Below are positions 1-9,288 of a stretch of 64,000 bases of DNA, one piece after another. How positions within the stretch are numbered: the first letter of the stretch is position 1; every line of letters begins with the position of its first letter. Location: assembly GCA_018780265.1 (NCBI GenBank), contig JADMJV010000068.1, positions 1 to 64,000 on the forward strand, read 5' to 3'. Both the position numbers and the translations under genes were made by a program. The notes below the pieces were generated by a model, which saw nothing but the letters and a program-made list of their open reading frames with translations, did not search any database and was not told the origin of the DNA. Source of the stretch: a bacterium. GTDB taxonomy: Bacteria; Vulcanimicrobiota; Xenobia; Xenobiales; JADMJV01.

Positions 1-23
1 TACTTACGGTGGTGTGGGAGCTA

Positions 24-41
24 GGGGGTCGAAAGACCCCC
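24..41. other. Perfect 7-bp hairpin with GAAA tetraloop
   Basis: GGGGGTC at 24-30 pairs fully with GACCCCC at 35-41 around a GAAA loop at 31-34. AGC at 19-21 and GCT at 43-45 could extend the stem past a small internal loop. No run of T follows, so it is not a canonical intrinsic terminator. An RNA structural element, or the 3' hairpin of a transcript from the left of the window, is possible. Confidence 0.45.
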
Positions 42-178
42 GGCTACCCGATTGTCCAGGTATGGCGGGATTCGCTGAGCCCTTTGGGGGTGCTGGAGGT
101 CCCCCCAGAAGGCGGAGATGGTCCTGGGCAAGAACATCTCGATCGACATCCGCCGTCCGGCGCTGTGCCGGCTCTCGG

Positions 179-209
179 CATGCCGCAGATTTGACTGGCA
201 CATGCCAGC
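179..209. repeat. 31-bp direct repeat, copy 1 (contains palindrome)
   Basis: These 31 bases recur exactly at 2087-2117, on the other side of the SGNH gene. The right half contains the inverted repeat CTGGCA-CA-TGCCAG. Some similarity seems to continue downstream, since both copies are followed at a similar distance by a GCCAGG(G)CTGAA segment. Confidence 0.85.
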
Positions 210-434
210 CGGTGGTGCCGCAAACCCGGCAGGAAGCCAGGCTGAAACGCAGCGCCACCTACTTGCTGGCAGGCGGGCTGAATCGGCGCGAGTGGCCTGC
301 TGCGGTGGAAGGGGAAAGGCCTGCCACGGACGCATAGGCCGCCATGGCCGAGTATTTTCTTTACAGGTGGGGGAGACATGGTTACAGTCGATGCTGACGA
401 AGAGAATGTCGGCCGTTCTTAGGCGGCGTAAACC

Positions 435-2066
435 ATGGGGCGTGTGGTCTGGCATAAACTCGCTTTAGTGACCCTTCCCGGCCTGGCCATCGCAATCTTT
501 GCTTTGTGCTGGGCGGTGCTTGGAAGGCTGGCCGGGTCCATCGGCACCGGGTCCCTGATTATGGTCGTGCTTTGCAGGCTTGGGCTGGTGGGGGCGGTCT
601 GTGCATTTCTCCTGGTGGTAGGGGCGGGTTTGCTGGGTGCAAACAAGGGGATGGCGCGCTTTGGAATAGTCTACAACCTGGCTTTAATTGCGCTGCTGAT
701 GGGCATGTCTGAGAGCCTGATACCGCTTCCCAGCCCGCCTGCCGAAAGGCAGCGTTTGTTGCTCGAACAAATCCGTCGGCGCCACGAGGAAGTGAAAGCT
801 ACCTATCGGGGCAGCCTTTTGGTGCCTGGGAAAGCCAATGGTCTGGGTTGGTTGGACCGTCAGCATTCGTTTGCTGTAACCGGTCGGCGAGTTCTGTTTA
901 TCGGGGATTCTATGCTCGAGGTCCGGTCCCGTCGACGCCTCGCCTTGCGGGTGGAGGACCGGCTTGCGGGCATTGAGGTGATCAACCTGTCTATCGCCTC
1001 ATCTGACCCTTTGGACTACCGATTTCGCTTGAATGAATACGCTTTCGATTATCACCCCTCGCACATATTCATCTTCCTCTATGGTCCCAACGATTTTTGG
1101 CTCAACCAACCTTACGAGCGCTACCGGTCACCTCCAGTTCGAGTGAACCCGCAAACGGTCAAGACGGCCGAGCAGGTGGGACTGCCCAAGGACGTTGTCG
1201 AGGGCCTGCGGGCCTTGTCTCAAGGAGGGGAAATCTACACCTCCCGCCAGGCATTCCTGACGGCCGTGGCCGGAAGCTTGACCCAGGAACAGGGCCACCT
1301 CCTTTATACCCTGGCGGTGGCACATTCCAATGCCATCCCGAGGCCCTTCCTGGGCTCTACACGAGAGCGGATCGAGAACGTTGGCCAGAAGTTGGTAGAC
1401 CTGGGCACCAAAGCGCTGGAGTCCGTGGGATTGCTGGGTCCAGCTTACCAAAACTGGTGGAATTTGGGGGCCTTTCGCGACCGCCACGCCGCCGTTTACT
1501 CTTTGCCCCGAGAGAAGAGGCTGCGCGCCCTGGCCGACCTTTTCGCTGAATTTATGCAGCAAAGCCCCGAGCGGGTCTGGCAGTTGTTGCACTCCCAAAG
1601 CCAGGAGTTGCAAAGCTGGCTCATCGCGGAACCGGACGTCATGTGGTTTCTGGCAATACCCCTGAATCGGTTGGCCGGGTTAATGCCCATGCCGTCCCCG
1701 GAATCCCCAGAGCTTCGCCGCATGAACGCGGCCAAAGTGGATATGTACCTCAAACTGCTTGGTGAAATGAAAGAAACAGCCGAATCTCACGGCTGCAAAC
1801 TGACTTATGTCTTTATTCCTCCCCCGGGTCTGGTAGATCGGGACTGGAATCATTTCTGGGGCAACCTGCTCCCTCCCGATGAATCGGTCCAGGTCTACAG
1901 GGAAGTCTTGGGTCAAATACCAGGCAAAGCTTCATTTTTGGACCTGGGAGCGGATCGGGACCGAATGCGCGCTGCTTACTGGCCATTCGATGGCCATTGG
2001 ACCGACTCGGGTAACGATACTGTGGCGGAAATCCTGGTCAAGTTTCTGCGCACCCAGAAACCTTAG
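435..2066 (+). CDS. Membrane-anchored SGNH/GDSL hydrolase-like protein
   Basis: This 543-residue protein begins with about three hydrophobic segments (residues 8-30, 40-68, 78-92), followed by an extracytoplasmic domain. SGNH-type blocks are visible: GDSM at 157-160 (Ser159, candidate nucleophile), GPND at 217-220 (Asn219), and DGHWTDSGN near the C-terminus (Asp519, His521, catalytic pair). In this superfamily such membrane-anchored proteins act as esterases or as acetyl or acyl transferases on surface polysaccharide, in the style of AlgJ/AlgX and DHHW proteins. A role in modifying the polysaccharide inferred from the following genes is an inference. The gene stands alone and converges on the next one. 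Identical 31-bp repeats flank it, which hints at insertion or duplication as a unit. The fold is fairly secure; the substrate is unknown. Confidence 0.75.
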   Translation: MGRVVWHKLALVTLPGLAIAIFALCWAVLGRLAGSIGTGSLIMVVLCRLGLVGAVCAFLLVVGAGLLGANKGMARFGIVYNLALIALLMGMSESLIPLPSPPAERQRLLLEQIRRRHEEVKATYRGSLLVPGKANGLGWLDRQHSFAVTGRRVLFIGDSMLEVRSRRRLALRVEDRLAGIEVINLSIASSDPLDYRFRLNEYAFDYHPSHIFIFLYGPNDFWLNQPYERYRSPPVRVNPQTVKTAEQVGLPKDVVEGLRALSQGGEIYTSRQAFLTAVAGSLTQEQGHLLYTLAVAHSNAIPRPFLGSTRERIENVGQKLVDLGTKALESVGLLGPAYQNWWNLGAFRDRHAAVYSLPREKRLRALADLFAEFMQQSPERVWQLLHSQSQELQSWLIAEPDVMWFLAIPLNRLAGLMPMPSPESPELRRMNAAKVDMYLKLLGEMKETAESHGCKLTYVFIPPPGLVDRDWNHFWGNLLPPDESVQVYREVLGQIPGKASFLDLGADRDRMRAAYWPFDGHWTDSGNDTVAEILVKFLRTQKP

Positions 2067-2086
2067 TGGATTGGGCTGCCGCCGGA

Positions 2087-2117
2087 CATGCCGCAGATTT
2101 GACTGGCACATGCCAGC
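2087..2117. repeat. 31-bp direct repeat, copy 2
   Basis: Exact second copy of the element at 179-209, starting 21 bases after the stop codon of the SGNH gene. It carries the same CTGGCA-CA-TGCCAG palindrome. Together the two copies bracket a segment of about 1.9 kb. Confidence 0.85.
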
Positions 2118-2144
2118 GATGCCGAGAGCGCGGCGGGCTGCCAG

Positions 2145-2169
2145 GGCTGAAGCCGCCGGGTCTTCAGCC
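2145..2169. terminator. Possible hairpin between convergent genes
   Basis: GGCTGAAG (2145-2152) and CTTCAGCC (2162-2169) form a perfect 8-bp stem with a 9-base loop. It lies in the gap between the convergent SGNH and DUF218 genes and overlaps the stop codon of the latter. There is no T-tract on either side, so termination activity is uncertain. Confidence 0.35.
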
Positions 2170-2745
2170 GCCAAGCCAGTATTTGGCCCAGGAGGCGGAC
2201 TCGCGCAGCGTATAAAAACCCCAGGTGCCCCAACGACGCCAACTGGGTCCCGCGAAGGTGGGAGCCGGATAGGCTTCCAGTCCAAAATCATCGGCCAGGG
2301 CCAGTGAGCGAGCCTCGTGAAAGGGATCCGTGACCACCAGGCAGGTGCGCCAACCTCGATCGCGCATCACCTGAGAGGCGTAGAGAAAGTTTTCTTTAGT
2401 AGTGTGAGAACTGCCCTCGTAGTAGAGGGCTCGGTCAGGTACCCCGCGAGCGCGAGCAAAACGCACACCCACTTCACCCTCCACACTGCCCGACGCCCCC
2501 CGGCCACCGGTGAAAACCAGCACTGGGGCCCATTTTTCGCGCCACAACTGCACCCCTCGTTGGCAACGAGCCTCTAAGGAGGGTCCCGGGGTGCCGTCAG
2601 CCAGGGATCGCGCGCCCAGCACCACGATGCAGTCTACTTTACGCAACTCGGTGCGCATTCCGGCCCAGGTGATCCAGCCCATGAAGGACAGCCAGAGCCA
2701 AAGAAACAGGCCTATGCTCAGACGCAACTTCATTCGGTATGACAC
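2164..2745 (-). CDS. DUF218 (YdcF/SanA/ElyC-like) envelope protein
   Basis: 193 residues with one N-terminal transmembrane segment (about 8-30) and then a DUF218 domain. Signature motifs are in order: IVVLGA after the membrane anchor, FTGGRG, a Glu-rich turn with HTTKENF, and VVTDPFHEAR. Family members (SanA, ElyC, YdcF) sit in the inner membrane and affect envelope barrier function, peptidoglycan or polysaccharide precursor metabolism, but their reaction is not firmly known. The gene is single and transcribed towards the SGNH gene. It is divergent from the GntP operon across about 80 bp that should hold both promoters. The family call is strong. Confidence 0.88.
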   Translation of the reverse strand: MSYRMKLRLSIGLFLWLWLSFMGWITWAGMRTELRKVDCIVVLGARSLADGTPGPSLEARCQRGVQLWREKWAPVLVFTGGRGASGSVEGEVGVRFARARGVPDRALYYEGSSHTTKENFLYASQVMRDRGWRTCLVVTDPFHEARSLALADDFGLEAYPAPTFAGPSWRRWGTWGFYTLRESASWAKYWLGG

Positions 2746-2828
2746 TTCAAGACTGAACTTGTGACAGAGGCGCGACTTTTCCTAGCCGACAGGGGCCTGT
2801 GCCTCGCTCTCAAAGACACCGTGACCGC

Positions 2829-4217
2829 ATGGAGATCCTGATTGTTTTGCTGGCACTGGGGCTGCTGATGGCCGTGGCCTATCGGGGAATGTCCGTCATT
2901 TTGTGTGCGCCTCTGTGCGCATTGCTGGCCGTGCTACTGGCCCACGGTCCGGCCCAGGTGTTGCCCTTCTACTCGGACGTCTTCATGTCCAAAATGGTCG
3001 GCTTCGTGCAGCTCTATTTCCCGGTATTCTTGCTGGGAGCGGTCTTTGGCAAACTGATCGACCTTTCAGGAGCAGCCTCTTCGATCAGTCGCACCATTGT
3101 TGCCGTGTTGGGGGCCCGCCACGTCATGCTGGCCATCGTGCTGGCCTGCGTGGTGCTCACCTACGGGGGCGTCAGCCTCTTTGTGGTAGCTTTCGCCGTT
3201 TATCCCTTGGCGGCCGGACTGTTTCGCCAGTGCGACATTCCCAAGCGCCTGGTCCCTGGCACCATCGCGCTGGGCAGCTTCACCTTCACCATGGACGCGC
3301 TGCCAGGCACCCCTCAGATTCAGAACGTCATTCCCACCACTTTTTTCGGCACCACCCTCTATGCCGCTCCGGTGCTGGGCTGTTGCGGCGCACTTTTTGT
3401 CCTGCTGCTGGGCATGGCCTACCTCAGTTGGCAGCGCCGTCGAGCCGGCGAAGAAGGCTATGGCCACAATCATACAATGGAACCGGAGCCCGTCGCCGAA
3501 GGGGCACCCTGCCTGGCCTTCGGGCTGGCCCTGCTGCCTCTGCTGGTGGTTGCCCTGGTCAACTTGTGGCTGGGCCGACAACTACCTCAGTTGTACGGAA
3601 ACGAATACACCTTTCTGGCCGGAGTGGACGAACACAAGGTGACCGTAGCCAAAATGGCCGGTATCTGGTCGATCGAACTGGCGCTCACCGCCGGCATCCT
3701 GACCACTCTGGCCATCGGCTGGCGGGCCATTCACGTCAAGGCCAAACAGGGACTGGACGCAGCCGTGGCCGGCGCGCTGCTAGCCACCATGAACACGGCC
3801 TCGGAGTACGGCTTTGGGGGAGTGATCGCCTCCCTGCCCGGATTTACGGCCGTCAAAAACCTGGTGGCCAACGCCTTTAGCGACCCGCTGGTCAACCAGG
3901 CCGTTTCCGTCAATCTGCTGGCGGGCGTCACCGGCTCGGCCTCGGGTGGCATGTCGCTGGCTTTAGCCGCTATGGGAAAAACCTATCTGGAAGCGGCTCA
4001 GCGCGATGGTATCAGCCCCCAGGTGCTGCATCGCGTGGCCTCCATGGCTTCGGGAGGTATGGATACTCTGCCTCATAATGGAGCTGTAATCACCCTCCTC
4101 TTGATCACCGGCCTCACCCACCGCCAGTCTTACAAGGACATCTTTGCCATCACCTGTATCAAAACCATGGCCGTCTTTTTCATCATCGCCATCTACCGAA
4201 TCACAGGATTATACTGA
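2829..4217 (+). CDS. GntP-family permease
   Basis: Polytopic membrane protein of about 462 residues, hydrophobic almost throughout, with the general pattern of the GntP (gluconate:H+ symporter) family, including a long loop in the middle and a GGMDTLPHNGA segment near the C-terminus. I prefer the ATG at 2829 over the one at 2799, because the ten extra residues are polar and the hydrophobic helix begins at once after this start. It likely imports a sugar acid or related carboxylate. The stop codon overlaps the next start by one base (TGATG), so translation is coupled to the GH26-like lipoprotein gene. The substrate cannot be read from the sequence. Confidence 0.82.
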   Translation: MEILIVLLALGLLMAVAYRGMSVILCAPLCALLAVLLAHGPAQVLPFYSDVFMSKMVGFVQLYFPVFLLGAVFGKLIDLSGAASSISRTIVAVLGARHVMLAIVLACVVLTYGGVSLFVVAFAVYPLAAGLFRQCDIPKRLVPGTIALGSFTFTMDALPGTPQIQNVIPTTFFGTTLYAAPVLGCCGALFVLLLGMAYLSWQRRRAGEEGYGHNHTMEPEPVAEGAPCLAFGLALLPLLVVALVNLWLGRQLPQLYGNEYTFLAGVDEHKVTVAKMAGIWSIELALTAGILTTLAIGWRAIHVKAKQGLDAAVAGALLATMNTASEYGFGGVIASLPGFTAVKNLVANAFSDPLVNQAVSVNLLAGVTGSASGGMSLALAAMGKTYLEAAQRDGISPQVLHRVASMASGGMDTLPHNGAVITLLLITGLTHRQSYKDIFAITCIKTMAVFFIIAIYRITGLY

Positions 4218-5824
4218 TGCGGCCAGTCGGCCTCTGGTGGATGGTGGCAGCGGCTGGCTGCGGCAGCCCCACCCAACCGCCCTCTCCCTACTCGCACCCG
4301 CCTCCCCGCAAGGAGGTCACCGTCAGTGCCGCCTATACGCCCACCCCCCTGGGCAGCAAATCCCCGATTCCCGCCCCCTCGGTGGTGAAACTGCACTTAC
4401 CCGGCCCCGAAAAAATGCTCAAGCCGAAGTTGAGCGGCCCTGACGACCCAAGCAGCGCCGCTTCGTGGCGGGATTACGCCGACCGCTGCGTCAAACTCCA
4501 CGCCTTTAGCGAGGCCTCGAGGGCCTTTGCGCAAGAAGCCATCCTCTATCGAAAAAAGGGCGACCCGGAGGCGGCCATCGTGGAGGACCTGAAATCGGCC
4601 CGCTACCGCACTCAGATCGACCTGTTCCATTGGCGGCCCAGCCAGGATCCGGTGCGCCCACTGGCCCGTTTGGAACCGTCTCAGGGGTGTATGGTGGGGG
4701 CCTTTATTGACCGTGACGATACCCTGGACATTCATCTGTTTGGCCCCCAAAAGCACGGCGACATCGCCCAGTTCAACCAGCGCAGCGGCAAAAGCCACGC
4801 CAGCTACTTTACTTATCTAAGCATGCAGCGCGAGTTTCCTCAGCCGTGGGCCGACTACGTGCGCGAACATGGGGCTATTCCCCATTTGGCCTGGGAACCC
4901 CGCGACCTGGATCAGGTCACCCCCGAGTTACTGGAACGTTTTGTCGCAGCACTCAAAGACTACGACGGCCAGGTCGTATTGCGCTTCGCCAGTGAGATGA
5001 ATGGTGATTGGACCCGCTACCACCGCGACCCGGCCCGCTACAGGCAGGTTTTTCGCACGGTGTACCAGGCTCTGCGCCAGGCTCCTAAAACCGCCTTGCT
5101 GTGGTGCCCCAACGCCATGCCGGCCGATAATATCGAGCAATACTATCCAGGGGACGACGCCTGCGACTGGGTGGGCGTAAACTTCTACAGTGTCCTTTTC
5201 CTGGACAACGATCCCAAAAGACCTGGCGATTGGATTCACCCCATTGATTTGCTGGATACAGTTTACCGTCGTTACGCCGCCAGTAAGCCCGTGGCCATCG
5301 GTGAATACGCCGCCAGCCACCAGGCTGCCGTAGATCCCACCCCGCGCATCGACTTTGCCCGCATCAAAATGGCTCAGCTCTACGAAAGCCTGCCGCTGCT
5401 GTATCCGGGGGTAAAATTGGTCAGTTGGTATGACTGCAATAACATGGCCAAAGCCCGCAGCGAACGTCAATTGAACAACTTCCAGGTGACCGATGTGCCG
5501 GAGATTTTTCAAGATTACCAACGCTGGATCAGCGACCCCTGGTTTCTGGGCGCGGGCCAGAACTCGGCCCCTCGACAGGCTTTCCCTTTTCCCAAGTTCT
5601 TACCAGGGCCGGTAGAAGTGCAACCCTGGGTGCGCAGCTACCAACCCAATCCTCAAGTGTTTCTTCGCCTGGACGGCAAACTGGTGCACGTCCAACAACT
5701 TCCTCAAGGGGGCCACTACCGGCTGCCATCGATGAAATCTGGCAAACACAAGATAGAAGTGCTGGTCTTCGACCCGGCCGGACGATTTGTGGGCAAACGT
5801 GTCTATCCGTTCGAAATGGATTAG
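4217..5824 (+). CDS. Lipoprotein with GH26-like (beta-mannanase-type) domain
   Basis: 535 residues. A short lipoprotein signal ends at Cys15 (A-A-G-C). A proline-rich and helical linker runs to about 150, and a (beta/alpha)8 glycosidase-like domain spans about 155-430. RFASEMNG at 256-263 supplies the likely acid/base Glu260, and AIGEYAAS at 360-367 the nucleophile Glu363, which fits GH26 (clan GH-A). A small beta-rich domain closes the protein (about 460-535). GH26 enzymes cut beta-mannan-type chains. Tethered to the envelope and encoded beside polytopic glycosylation-like proteins, it may trim or release an exopolysaccharide rather than digest food; that is inference. It overlaps the GntP gene by one base and lies 3 bases before the next gene, so the three form an operon. 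Confidence 0.78.
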   Translation: MRPVGLWWMVAAAGCGSPTQPPSPYSHPPPRKEVTVSAAYTPTPLGSKSPIPAPSVVKLHLPGPEKMLKPKLSGPDDPSSAASWRDYADRCVKLHAFSEASRAFAQEAILYRKKGDPEAAIVEDLKSARYRTQIDLFHWRPSQDPVRPLARLEPSQGCMVGAFIDRDDTLDIHLFGPQKHGDIAQFNQRSGKSHASYFTYLSMQREFPQPWADYVREHGAIPHLAWEPRDLDQVTPELLERFVAALKDYDGQVVLRFASEMNGDWTRYHRDPARYRQVFRTVYQALRQAPKTALLWCPNAMPADNIEQYYPGDDACDWVGVNFYSVLFLDNDPKRPGDWIHPIDLLDTVYRRYAASKPVAIGEYAASHQAAVDPTPRIDFARIKMAQLYESLPLLYPGVKLVSWYDCNNMAKARSERQLNNFQVTDVPEIFQDYQRWISDPWFLGAGQNSAPRQAFPFPKFLPGPVEVQPWVRSYQPNPQVFLRLDGKLVHVQQLPQGGHYRLPSMKSGKHKIEVLVFDPAGRFVGKRVYPFEMD

Positions 5825-5827
5825 CCC

Positions 5828-8462
5828 ATGCTGTTGATGGTCTTTATGACATTGGGAGTGGCTTTGGCCCGGCGCCGCCTGGGGATTACCCAATGGGCCG
5901 AATGCCTGCCGCTGGGCCTGGCTCTGGGTCACCTTTTGCTGTTGGTGCTCAGCAACGCCTGCTTGAACTGGCGCGGCTGGGACTTTTGTCACGGAGGGCT
6001 CTGGGTGGGCAGCCTTGTCGTGGCACTGCTGGTGATCCCCCAGCCCGGACCTCCCCTGCCATCGGCGGGCAAACTCCCCTGGCCCATGGGGGCCTTGGGG
6101 GCCCTCTCAGTGGGTGTGGCCTGCCTCTTGCAGGCCCTGCATGTCGACGATGACTACTGGATCCATGCCCCGGTTCAAGGCCTGCTGGCCCACGGCGACT
6201 TCCCCCCCCCACAATTTTTTCTTCCCCGGCGTCCAACTCAAAGGCCATTACGGACGCGATCTCCTGATCGCGCTCTGGACGCTCTTCACCGGTCTGACCA
6301 CTTTTACCAGTCAGTTTCTGATGACCAGCCTGCTGCAACCGGTGCAACTGTTCCTGGTATACTGGGCTTTGCGACGCCAAAGCGGCGATCGAGCGGCTGC
6401 CCTGTGGGGCACTCTGTTTGTGGCCCTGGCTGTCCAGGTCAGCGGCCGCTGCGGTTTGCTGGTGGTTGTGCAGAATAACAATGCCCCCCTGCACACCTGG
6501 TGGGCTCTTGTGCTCTATGCGTTTGCGCTCACCTGGACAGAGCGCACCATGGGCTGGGCGCTTTTGCTGGGCGTTACACTCGGTTCGCTGGCCATAGTCT
6601 ATGAGACTCATTTTGGTCTGTCGTGCCTGGCCTCGCTGGTCACCTTTCTTTTTGGACTGGCCTGGCTGCCTCGACCAGATCAATTTTTGCGCCTGGGCCT
6701 GGCCGTGCTGGTGACGGCCGCCTGCCTGGCCTTCACTCAGGGAGGACCACTCACCGACCTGGCCCTACGGCGCATGGGCCACAACTCGGTCCAGGCTAAA
6801 CCTGACATTGGCCTGAGCACTCAAAATCAGCACGTAACTTTGAGCTTTCCCAAACAAAAATTATGGCAAATCCGTTGCCAGGCAACCACCAACCGCCGGG
6901 TAGAAACCTTGTCTGACTCCGCCTGGCTCTACAGCACCGACCAGATGGCCGACCCCAGTTTGGGATATGCGCCCTGGTGGGACCCAGCCATTCTTGGCCT
7001 GCACAGCTTTCCGCTCTATTTCTCCCCGCTTCTGCTGGTCTGGGCCTTGCGGCGGCGCCAACCCCTGGCCCTGTGGTTGGTCGCCTTTGGAGTCTTTGCC
7101 TTTTTCACTCCAACCCTGGTCGACTTTGGCCCGGTCTTCGAATCCGAGTACATGCGCTGGCAGTTTGCCGCCGGGCTGGGTTTTGCCGCGGCCCTGGGCA
7201 TGGCGGTGGGCCCACCCATGGAGAGGGGTGTGGCTCAGCGGCGCCCGACCTCGGTCGTATGGCTGATTTTTTTGATGTACGCCAGCGCGGATCTCCGTCA
7301 CAATGCCGGGGAACTGTGGGGCCATTGGCAGTCAGCTCGGCTGAGCGGTCGGCCCACCTGGTACGGGGGTGCATACGACTGGGTCACGCGCCAGCCTGTA
7401 CTTGACTTTGCCCAGGCCGACTGGCAGGCGGCTCAGTGGCTCAGATTGCACTGCAAACTGGGAGAAACGTTGCTGGTCCACCCGCTGGCCCGTCCCCATC
7501 AGGTTTCTTACGAATCAACCATGGCTGGACTGACGGGTCTTAAGGCCAGTCGCAGAATTCCGCTGGACAGCGACGCGGTGGGCCTGGTGCCCTCGCGTCA
7601 GCGGGCCGATGTCGCCTGTTTCTTTGAAACGGGCGACCCCGAGTATCTCAACTTACACCCTGCCGAGTGGGCCCTGCTGCGTTCTCCCCGTCCGCTGCCG
7701 CCCCATCCAGAAGTGAGCTGGACGCAGTGGCCGGACCGTTGCCTGGGGCGCATTCGCCACGCCCCTCCCGGTTGGCCCACCGGTTGGGCGGCGCCGCTGA
7801 CCACGAGGATAAGTATCCAGGGTTTACCCGACTCCGTGGACGAGGGTAAACTCTATCCCATAGAAGTGCACTGCTCATCGCCACCGGAGGTAGGTCTATT
7901 GGTGATTGGACCACGTTCCCAAGACCGGCGGCACAGCGATCCCCAGGACTGGATCCCCTATAAACTCGACTCCAAAGGGCCAAAAATCTGGATGGCGCCT
8001 TACCGAGCGGGCGACTACGTCCTGGAGTATGGGTGGTGGGACCAGCAAGGCTTGCATCCCCTGGGGGAGGGAGCGAAAGTCCGAGTCAATACGGCGGAGC
8101 GTCTGACTCAGGCCACTTTGGATTCCGTCAAAATTCAGCCCAGCGGTCGCGGCGATGGCTGGTGCCAAGTCTCCGTTCGCTTTCGAGCGCCGCTGACCAG
8201 TTCCAGCGACTACACGGGGGGGGCCGACTTTGTGGCGGGACACAGCGCGCCGTTGCCCGGCGATCACGCCTTAGAAATGCTGCAAAAGTTGGACCTGCGC
8301 CAAATTTCTCCACAACGCTGGGAATTTCAGGGGCGAGCACTGTTGCCGCCAAGTCCAGGAGACTTCCGAGTAGACGTCCTGTTATCCCCATTTCATGGCA
8401 CGACCCTGCGACTGAAGGGCCCGCCGGTGCGCATCACGCCCGAGTTTTACCCCTCGCGCTGA
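5828..8462 (+). CDS. Giant GT-C-like membrane protein, frameshifted at a C9 tract
   Basis: Read directly, this is two overlapping frames (5828-6478 and one ending at 8462). The first matches the N-terminus, and the second the remainder, of the 899-residue protein encoded at 13916-16615. The switch falls in a run of nine C at 6202-6210; with eight C the reading becomes D-F-P-P-H-N-F-F-F-P-G, parallel to E-F-P-P-H-N-P-F-L-P-D in the paralogue. The restored protein is about 877 residues: many transmembrane helices up to about residue 510, an early acidic VDDDYW loop reminiscent of GT-C glycosyltransferases, then a soluble beta-rich half. Shared signatures include SFPKQKLWQIR and VDFGPVFESEYMRW. 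It could be a sequencing indel, phase variation or a true pseudogene. A polysaccharide role is inferred from the neighbours. Confidence 0.7.
6202..6210 (+). repeat. C9 homopolymer at the frameshift site
   Basis: Nine consecutive C follow GACTT in the giant membrane gene. The upstream frame and the downstream frame differ by exactly one base, and a C8 tract would restore one continuous protein aligned with its paralogue. Confidence 0.9.
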
Positions 8463-9217
8463 CAGAGCGGCTTGCCCAATACCACCCAGCGCATCCAAAA
8501 TTTGAAGATGTCGCGCAGGCTGCGGGCGACATGGCGAAGGCCGCCCCCTTTGGCGGTGCCCTTGGTGCGACCGTGAAAGACCACATCCACCTCGCCGATG
8601 CGATAACCCAGTGCATGAGCTTTGATCAGCAGTTCGGGACTGACAAAAGAGCTACGTCCTTCGATGGTGATCTTGCGAAAGAGTTCGAGCGGGTGAAACT
8701 GGACCGTCTGGTAGGCTTTCAACTTGACGGGAAAGAGCAGGCTGATCAGGCTTCGATTGACGGTCGTCAACAGTTTTTGATAGCCGTTGTTGGCCCTCAG
8801 GTCGGTGCGACAACCACTGATGCTGTCAAAATTGTCCAGGTGGGGCAAAATCCAGCTAAGGTCGGTCGTGTCAAAGAATGCGTCGACGGTATTGTTAAAC
8901 ACAATGTCCTTGCTGGCGTGTTGGTAGGCTTCTGCCACGTTAGCCCCGGTTCCCAGATTGCGGGGGGCATCGATGACTTTGACGCGATGCTCCCGCGCAG
9001 CCACGGCGTGGGCCAGCTCGCCGGTGCAATCGGTGGAGCCGTCATTGAGAAAGACAATCTCCCAATCGTCGCAAACCGCCTTGAGGTCGGCGATCGACTT
9101 CTCCAAAAAGTCAACGATTAACTCTTCTTCATTGAGTCCACAAACCACCATCGAAAGTGACTTGTCAAATTTATAGGGAGTGGGTCTGGGGGTTGAAGGT
9201 ATGACTGATTCAAGCAT
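8447..9217 (-). CDS. Family 2 glycosyltransferase (DPM1/polyprenyl type)
   Basis: About 256 residues from the start at 9217. A GT2 GT-A fold is shown by LSMVVCGLNEE at the start of the nucleotide-binding beta strand, VFLNDGSTDCTGE, and VIDAPRNLGTGANVAEAY, as in dolichyl- or undecaprenyl-phosphate glycosyltransferases. The usual DxD segment is unorthodox here (FNNTVDAFFD), so metal binding may differ. No C-terminal membrane anchor is evident. An upstream ATG at 9331 would add 38 residues but would overlap the divergent gene that starts at 9289, so 9217 is preferred. It overlaps the 3' end of the giant membrane gene by 16 bases, tail to tail. It probably makes a lipid-linked sugar or a glycan for the neighbouring membrane proteins. 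Confidence 0.82.
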   Translation of the reverse strand: MLESVIPSTPRPTPYKFDKSLSMVVCGLNEEELIVDFLEKSIADLKAVCDDWEIVFLNDGSTDCTGELAHAVAAREHRVKVIDAPRNLGTGANVAEAYQHASKDIVFNNTVDAFFDTTDLSWILPHLDNFDSISGCRTDLRANNGYQKLLTTVNRSLISLLFPVKLKAYQTVQFHPLELFRKITIEGRSSFVSPELLIKAHALGYRIGEVDVVFHGRTKGTAKGGGLRHVARSLRDIFKFWMRWVVLGKPLCQREG

Positions 9218-9288
9218 TCGCTCAAGGCGCTTTCCCCCGCGGAGGCCCGTATAAACAGGGCTGAGCCAAACAAGTTGAAAAAAGGGGG

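Larger units (their letters stand above)
1..434. other. Non-coding or unassigned left edge
   Basis: Several overlapping open frames cross this stretch on both strands, but none has recognisable domain content or protein-like composition, and none is favoured by a ribosome binding site. It holds a GNRA-type hairpin (24-41) and the first copy of a 31-bp repeat (179-209). It could be the leader of the SGNH gene that starts at 435, or the tail of something to the left of the window. Confidence 0.5.

Noticed and set aside
14..468. Several open frames at the left edge of the window on both strands
   Set aside because: They overlap each other in different frames, have no recognised domain and biased composition, and none has a convincing start.
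2903..3880. Long plus-strand frame inside the GntP gene
   Set aside because: Shadow of the GntP coding frame in another register; Arg/Gly/Pro/His-rich, not protein-like.
8216..8223. G8 run in the giant membrane gene as a second frameshift
   Set aside because: It is in frame with the downstream reading frame; no disruption is seen.
8033..9121. Plus-strand 362-residue frame opposite the GT2 gene
   Set aside because: It runs antisense to the well-supported glycosyltransferase and shows no family motif.
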